From an uncultured Anaerotignum sp. (lineage in GTDB: Bacteria; Bacillota; Clostridia; Lachnospirales; Anaerotignaceae): a stretch of 40,479 nucleotides of DNA. Below are positions 37,102 to 40,479 of this stretch, in pieces. Both the position numbers and the translations under genes were made by a program. Location of the stretch: NCBI GenBank assembly GCA_910578425.1, contig CAJTQX010000021.1:1-40479 (forward strand), written 5' to 3'. Each line of letters starts with the position of its first letter. The stretch's first letter is position 1. The notes under the pieces were generated by a model, which worked only from the letters and a program-made list of their open reading frames with translations, was not told where the DNA came from and did not search any database.

Positions 37102-38064
37102 ATGAAAAAGGAAACTGTGGGCATTTACTGCCGCCTTTCTGTTGAGGACGAAGGGCGGGGCGATGCGGAAAGCGAAAGCATACAGAACCAGCGTTCCATG
37201 CTTTTGGCGTATGCTGCGGAGATGGGCTGGGAAGTATATCGGGTATACGCAGACGAGGATTATTCCGGTCTGCGGGACGACCGTCCGGCGTTTCAGGAAA
37301 TGCTTCGGGACGCGGAGCGCGGTTGTTTTTCCATCATACTCTGCAAAACGCAGTCCCGTTTTACGCGGAACGCTGCAACGGCGGAGGCTTATCTGCATGG
37401 GAAATTTCCGCTTTGGGGCATACGCTTTGTAACAGCGGTCGACCATGTGGATACCGCAAGGCGGGAAAACAAAAAAGCCCGCCAAATCAACAGCCTTGTC
37501 AATGAGTGGTACTCGGAGGAGCTTTCCGACAATATTCGCGCGGTGTTTCGGCGAAAAATGGAGGAGGGACAGTTTCTGGGGAACTACGCGCCTTATGGTT
37601 ACCGAAAGGAGCAGGGCCGGCGGCATTGTCTGGTTCCGGACGGAGAAACGGCGGCAATTGTGGAGGAAATATTTTCGCTGTATCTTTCGGGGCTTTCCTG
37701 CCGGAAAATTGCGGGGGCACTGACTGCAAGGGGCGTGCTTACGCCATCGCAGATGAAAAAACGGCGCGGGGAGGACCTGGGGCGGAAGGACTGTACCCAA
37801 TGGTCGGCAGGGACAGTACGCAAGATACTGCGAAACCCTGTCTATCTGGGGCATATGGCGCAGGGAAAGGAAGAAAAAATAAGTTTTAAGGAGAAAAAAA
37901 CGCGGGAATTGCCTGAAAACAGGTGGATTGTGGTGAAAAATACCCACAAGGCCATCATAAAAGAGGACATTTTTCGAGAGGCAGGGCGGCTGATGGAGAG
38001 CCGGAGCAAAAAGCGGCGGCTGCCCGAAATACAAAAAAGAGATAAACAGGAGGAAAAAACATGA
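37102..38064 (+). CDS. Serine recombinase, short form without zinc ribbon
   Basis: A 320 aa site-specific DNA recombinase. The N-terminal resolvase domain has YCRLSVED with the probable nucleophile Ser13, the ESESIQNQRSML segment, YADEDYSGLRDDRPAFQEML and KTQSRFTRN. The middle 'recombinase' domain has APYGYRKEQGRRHCLVPDGE, LSCRKIAGALTARGVLTP and WSAGTVRKILRNPVYLGHM. The C-terminal zinc-ribbon and coiled-coil part of large serine recombinases (450-600 aa) is missing; the protein ends in a basic tail (SRSKKRRLPEIQKRDKQEEK). No prophage or conjugative genes are nearby. Its end overlaps the lipoprotein gene by 4 nt (ATGA). It may be a remnant of a lost element or a small domesticated invertase-like enzyme. 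Confidence 0.9.
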   Translation: MKKETVGIYCRLSVEDEGRGDAESESIQNQRSMLLAYAAEMGWEVYRVYADEDYSGLRDDRPAFQEMLRDAERGCFSIILCKTQSRFTRNAATAEAYLHGKFPLWGIRFVTAVDHVDTARRENKKARQINSLVNEWYSEELSDNIRAVFRRKMEEGQFLGNYAPYGYRKEQGRRHCLVPDGETAAIVEEIFSLYLSGLSCRKIAGALTARGVLTPSQMKKRRGEDLGRKDCTQWSAGTVRKILRNPVYLGHMAQGKEEKISFKEKKTRELPENRWIVVKNTHKAIIKEDIFREAGRLMESRSKKRRLPEIQKRDKQEEKT

Positions 38065-38648
38065 AAAGAGCGATTGCGGCAGTATTATGTGCCGTTGTAT
38101 TGGCGGCAGGCTGCGGACGCGGGAACGAGCCCATAGAGAAAGAGCCTGCGCAGAACGAACAGCAGGAGACAGGAAAAGAAGAGGAAATGCAGGCGGAGCT
38201 GGACGAGGTGCCGATGGAGCTGCCTTCGGAGGACGCTGCGTCAATGGGATTCTATACGATTGCGAACGGCGAAGTCGTTGGAGGCCAGGATACGTGGGAA
38301 GCCTTTCTTCAGGCTGACGCGGAAGGACAGGAAGCGTCCGTTGTGGTCTGCCAGTACACCAGAGAGGGCGGCGCGCTTTTGGATTATGTTTATCGCCAGC
38401 CTGCGGGCGGTTATCTGGTGGTTTCCGATTCCACAAGAGACGAACTTGCAACGGAAGCAAACCTTCACCGCACGCAGAATTTTACCAGTCTGAAGGTATT
38501 CGAGCAGTTTAAGCTGACTGAGGACGGGCAGGAATATACGATTTGTGTGCTTTCCAATGAGCCGGAGCTGGACGAAGAAACCTTCCGCACTTACTGGAGA
38601 GAGATGTCAACAGAAGCACACCAGACGTATCTGCTGTTTGTAATTTGA
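38061..38648 (+). CDS. Predicted lipoprotein of unknown function
   Basis: A 195 aa exported protein with a lipobox (VVLAAGC, lipidated Cys18), an acidic Glu/Gln-rich linker (about residues 20-60), and a globular part with MGFYTIANGEVVGGQDTWEA, SVVVCQYTREGGALLDYVYR, the 'TEANLHRTQNFTSLKV' segment and EDGQEYTICVLSNEPELDEE. The last part resembles the DUF4362 type of Gram-positive lipoproteins, but I am not certain. AGGAGG lies before the ATG. It overlaps the recombinase gene by ATGA and so is expressed with it, an unusual partner. The promoter of the thiamine unit overlaps its stop codon. Confidence 0.82.
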   Translation: MKRAIAAVLCAVVLAAGCGRGNEPIEKEPAQNEQQETGKEEEMQAELDEVPMELPSEDAASMGFYTIANGEVVGGQDTWEAFLQADAEGQEASVVVCQYTREGGALLDYVYRQPAGGYLVVSDSTRDELATEANLHRTQNFTSLKVFEQFKLTEDGQEYTICVLSNEPELDEETFRTYWREMSTEAHQTYLLFVI

Positions 38649-38673
38649 CAAAACAACTGGGATATGATATACT
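38645..38673 (+). promoter_or_regulatory. Promoter of the TPP riboswitch-thiM-thiE unit
   Basis: TTGACA (38645-38650), 17 bp, TATACT (38668-38673). The -35 box contains the stop codon of the lipoprotein gene. Confidence 0.85.
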
Positions 38674-38694
38674 GAAAACGGTAAAAAAATATGG

Positions 38695-38785
38695 AATATG
38701 GGAGCTTGTAGGCAGGCTGAGAGGGCGCAACCATGCGCCGACCGTGGAACCTGATTTGGATAATGCCAACGTAGGGAAAAGATTT
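38695..38785 (+). promoter_or_regulatory. TPP (thiamine pyrophosphate) riboswitch
   Basis: Contains the conserved thi-box parts: GGCTGAGAGGGCGCAA (from 38715) with its hairpin arm CATGCGCCGACCG, then ACCTGATTTGGATAATGCCA and ACGTAGGGAAA. A terminator follows at 38794-38825, so high thiamine pyrophosphate should stop transcription before thiM. Confidence 0.95.
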
Positions 38786-38793
38786 CGCGATGG

Positions 38794-38825
38794 AAGGACA
38801 TTCTGAACAGGAATGTCCTTTTTTT
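38794..38825 (+). terminator. Riboswitch-controlled terminator
   Basis: AAGGACATTC-TGAACAG-GAATGTCCTT followed by TTTTT, located between the TPP aptamer and thiM: the expression platform. Confidence 0.93.
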
Positions 38826-38880
38826 GCGGGAACTCCCCACGAAATCCAATGACGCGGAAAAGAGTGGAAGGAGGAAAAAC

Positions 38881-39702
38881 ATGAAAAAAGGCATCATTGC
38901 AAAGGTAAGGGAAACTGTGCCGCTGATCCATAACATTACAAATTATGTGACGGTGAACGATGTGGCCAACATACTGCTGGCGTGCGGCGGCTCGCCCATT
39001 ATGGCGGATGATGCGGCGGAGGTGGAGGAAATCACTTCCATCTGCGGCGGGCTTTGCATCAATATTGGCACACTGAACAGCCGGACGGTTGATTCCATGC
39101 GCAAAGCAGGGAAACGCGCGAATGCGCTGGGGCATACGGTTGTGCTTGACCCTGTGGGGGCGGGAGCGTCTGCACTGCGGACGGATACGGCAAAACAGCT
39201 TCTGGAGGAAATCAGATTTACCGTAATCAGAGGGAATGTTTCAGAACTGAAAGCACTGTACGGCGAAAAAAGCGCGACAAAAGGTGTTGACGCAGATCTG
39301 GCGGACAGCGTGACAGAAGAAAACCTTCCGGCGGCTGTGGCGTTTGCGAAGGAATTGAGCCGGAAAACGGGTGCGGTGATTGCCATGACGGGCGCGATTG
39401 ACATTGTTGCGGATGCGGAAAAGGCGTATGTGATACGCAATGGGAGGCCGCTGATGTCGAAAATCACTGGGACAGGCTGTATGCTCAGCGGCGTTACGGC
39501 TGCATTTTGTACGGCAGACCCTGATGATACGCTGGACGCTGCGGCTGCGGCTGTTGCGGCGATGGGACTATGCGGGGAGCTTGCATTTGAACGGCTGGCA
39601 GGGGCAGACGGAACAGGCTCTTACCGGACATATATTATAGACGCGATGAGCAATTTGGATGACCAGACTTTGGAGGAGGGCAGGAAGATTGAAAGCAGAT
39701 AA
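38881..39702 (+). CDS. thiM: Hydroxyethylthiazole kinase ThiM
   Basis: A 273 aa kinase that phosphorylates the thiamine precursor 4-methyl-5-(2-hydroxyethyl)thiazole with ATP, a salvage step. Family motifs are PLIHNITNYVTVNDVANILL and GGSPIMADDAAEVEEI at the N-terminus, VVLDPVGAGASALRT, VIRGNVSELKALYG and the anion-hole motif MSKITGTGCMLSGVTAAF. Length is typical. The start is the ATG at 38881 after AGGAGG. First gene after the TPP riboswitch, overlapping thiE. Confidence 0.96.
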   Translation: MKKGIIAKVRETVPLIHNITNYVTVNDVANILLACGGSPIMADDAAEVEEITSICGGLCINIGTLNSRTVDSMRKAGKRANALGHTVVLDPVGAGASALRTDTAKQLLEEIRFTVIRGNVSELKALYGEKSATKGVDADLADSVTEENLPAAVAFAKELSRKTGAVIAMTGAIDIVADAEKAYVIRNGRPLMSKITGTGCMLSGVTAAFCTADPDDTLDAAAAAVAAMGLCGELAFERLAGADGTGSYRTYIIDAMSNLDDQTLEEGRKIESR

Positions 39703-40330
39703 AAAAACGATGCTGGTGTATGCTGTGACAGACAGGGCATGGCTGGGCGGCAGGTACCTGGAGGACGATGTGGAAAAAGCGATACGCGGCGGCGCGACAT
39801 TCATACAGATTCGGGAGAAAGAACTGGACGATGCGGCGTTTCTGGAGCAGGCGAAAGCGGTAAAGGCTGTGGCGGATCAGTACGGCGTGCCGTTTGTGGT
39901 GAATGATAATGTAGAGATAGCCAGAGCTGTAGATGCGGACGGTGTGCATGTCGGGCAGAGCGACATGGAGGCGGGGGACGTGCGGAAGAGGCTGGGACCG
40001 GATAAAATCATCGGCGTTTCGGTGCAGACAGTGGAGCAGGCCCTGCTGGCGGAGAAGCATGGCGCGGATTATCTGGGGGTCGGCGCGGTATTCCCAACGG
40101 CAACAAAGCAGGACGCGGCAGAGGTTTCCTTTGAAACGCTCAAAGAAATCTGCGGGGCGGTATCTATCCCTGTGGTGGCAATTGGCGGAATCAATCAGGG
40201 GAATGTGGCGGAACTTGCAGGCAGTGGGATTGACGGCGTGGCTGTAGTTTCGGCGATTTTTGCGGCGGAGGATATTGAAAGCGCGACGGCAGAACTGGCG
40301 GCTAAGGTGTGTGAGGTCGTAAAAAATTAA
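39689..40330 (+). CDS. thiE: Thiamine phosphate synthase ThiE (TTG start)
   Basis: A 213 aa TIM-barrel enzyme that joins hydroxymethylpyrimidine pyrophosphate and hydroxyethylthiazole phosphate to thiamine phosphate. Signatures are GGATFIQIREKELDDAAFLE, PFVVNDNVEIARAVDADGVH, VGQSDM, GADYLGVGAVFPTATKQD and VVAIGGINQGNVAEL. The start is read as TTG at 39689 (KADKKTML), 8 nt after GGAGGAGGG; it overlaps the thiM end by 14 nt, so the two are coupled. Together with ThiM this makes thiamine from salvaged thiazole and a pyrimidine made or phosphorylated elsewhere (no thiD in the window). Confidence 0.95.
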   Translation: MKADKKTMLVYAVTDRAWLGGRYLEDDVEKAIRGGATFIQIREKELDDAAFLEQAKAVKAVADQYGVPFVVNDNVEIARAVDADGVHVGQSDMEAGDVRKRLGPDKIIGVSVQTVEQALLAEKHGADYLGVGAVFPTATKQDAAEVSFETLKEICGAVSIPVVAIGGINQGNVAELAGSGIDGVAVVSAIFAAEDIESATAELAAKVCEVVKN

Positions 40331-40479
40331 AGAAGAATCGGGGGACGCTGGTCTTCGCTTCGTCTGGCGCAAAACGGGCGTTTCTGGAAGTTTGCTGTTG
40401 CAAACCGGCAGATCCGCCCGTATGGCGCGGCAATGCCGCGCCACATTGTACGTCTGCGAATTTTTGCCTGAAACCCAAC
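40331..40479. other. Hairpin-rich spacer at the window end
   Basis: No gene seen. It contains TGGCGCGGCA-A-TGCCGCGCCA (40423-40443) and TTTGC-TGTT-GCAAA (40391-40404), and shares phrases such as GGCGCAAAACG with the spacer after htpG. It is probably part of the interspersed repeat family or the thiE terminator region. Confidence 0.45.

Noticed and set aside
36589..38064. Prophage or integrative element suggested by the recombinase and the tail-like genes
   Set aside because: The two lie about 33 kb apart with housekeeping genes between, and no capsid, terminase, replication, conjugation genes or attachment sites are present.

Overview
The window looks like chromosome of a Gram-positive anaerobe of the class Clostridia, probably near Lachnospirales/Anaerotignum. 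The evidence is an Rnf complex in the clostridial order C-D-G-E-A-B, a DUF4321 gene upstream of mreB, a T-box in front of alaS, a CIRCE element at htpG, strong AGGAGG ribosome binding sites, occasional TTG/GTG starts and roughly 50% GC. The genus is an inference; there is no rRNA to check it.

Layout. (1) 1-3840: htpG behind a perfect CIRCE operator, then two tandem paralogous proteins of unknown role with a phage-tail-like N-terminal motif. (2) 3840-12650: two very large paralogous S-layer-like exported proteins, each with a strong promoter, a leader of about 230 nt and a strong terminator. Immediately after each terminator lies a type I toxin-antitoxin-like cassette, and four such cassettes form a tandem array between the two genes (7479-8641), with a fifth after the second gene (12357-12645). 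Each cassette has a convergent small RNA and a 26-27 aa single-membrane-span peptide. The small RNA carries a segment complementary to the start region of its own peptide mRNA, and this segment differs between cassettes together with its target. This is the most interesting system in the window. (3) 12671-19858, minus strand: the cell-shape/septation cluster DUF4321, mreB, mreC, mreD, PBP2, minC, without minD/minE. (4) 19964-24472, minus strand: two unknown proteins and alaS under a T-box. (5) 24523-29494: rpoN, a GNAT acetyltransferase, a MocR-type regulator, a YciI-like protein and a divergent TetR regulator with a tandem operator. (6) 29495-35234: rnfCDGEAB, coding the membrane ferredoxin:NAD+ oxidoreductase, behind a 505 nt non-coding stretch. 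(7) 35254-38648: a small unknown protein, a subtilase lacking its catalytic Asp region, a zinc-ribbon membrane protein, a short serine recombinase and a lipoprotein. (8) 38645-40330: TPP riboswitch, thiM and thiE (thiamine salvage). The window ends in hairpin-rich spacer.

Several spacers (after htpG, between the two tail-like genes, between mreC and mreB, in the alaS leader, after rpoN, after the MocR gene) hold members of one mosaic, hairpin-forming interspersed repeat family. In one place the repeat supplies the last 16-17 codons of a gene. Coordinates of starts were adjusted to ribosome binding sites where the longest open frame was not the best choice.
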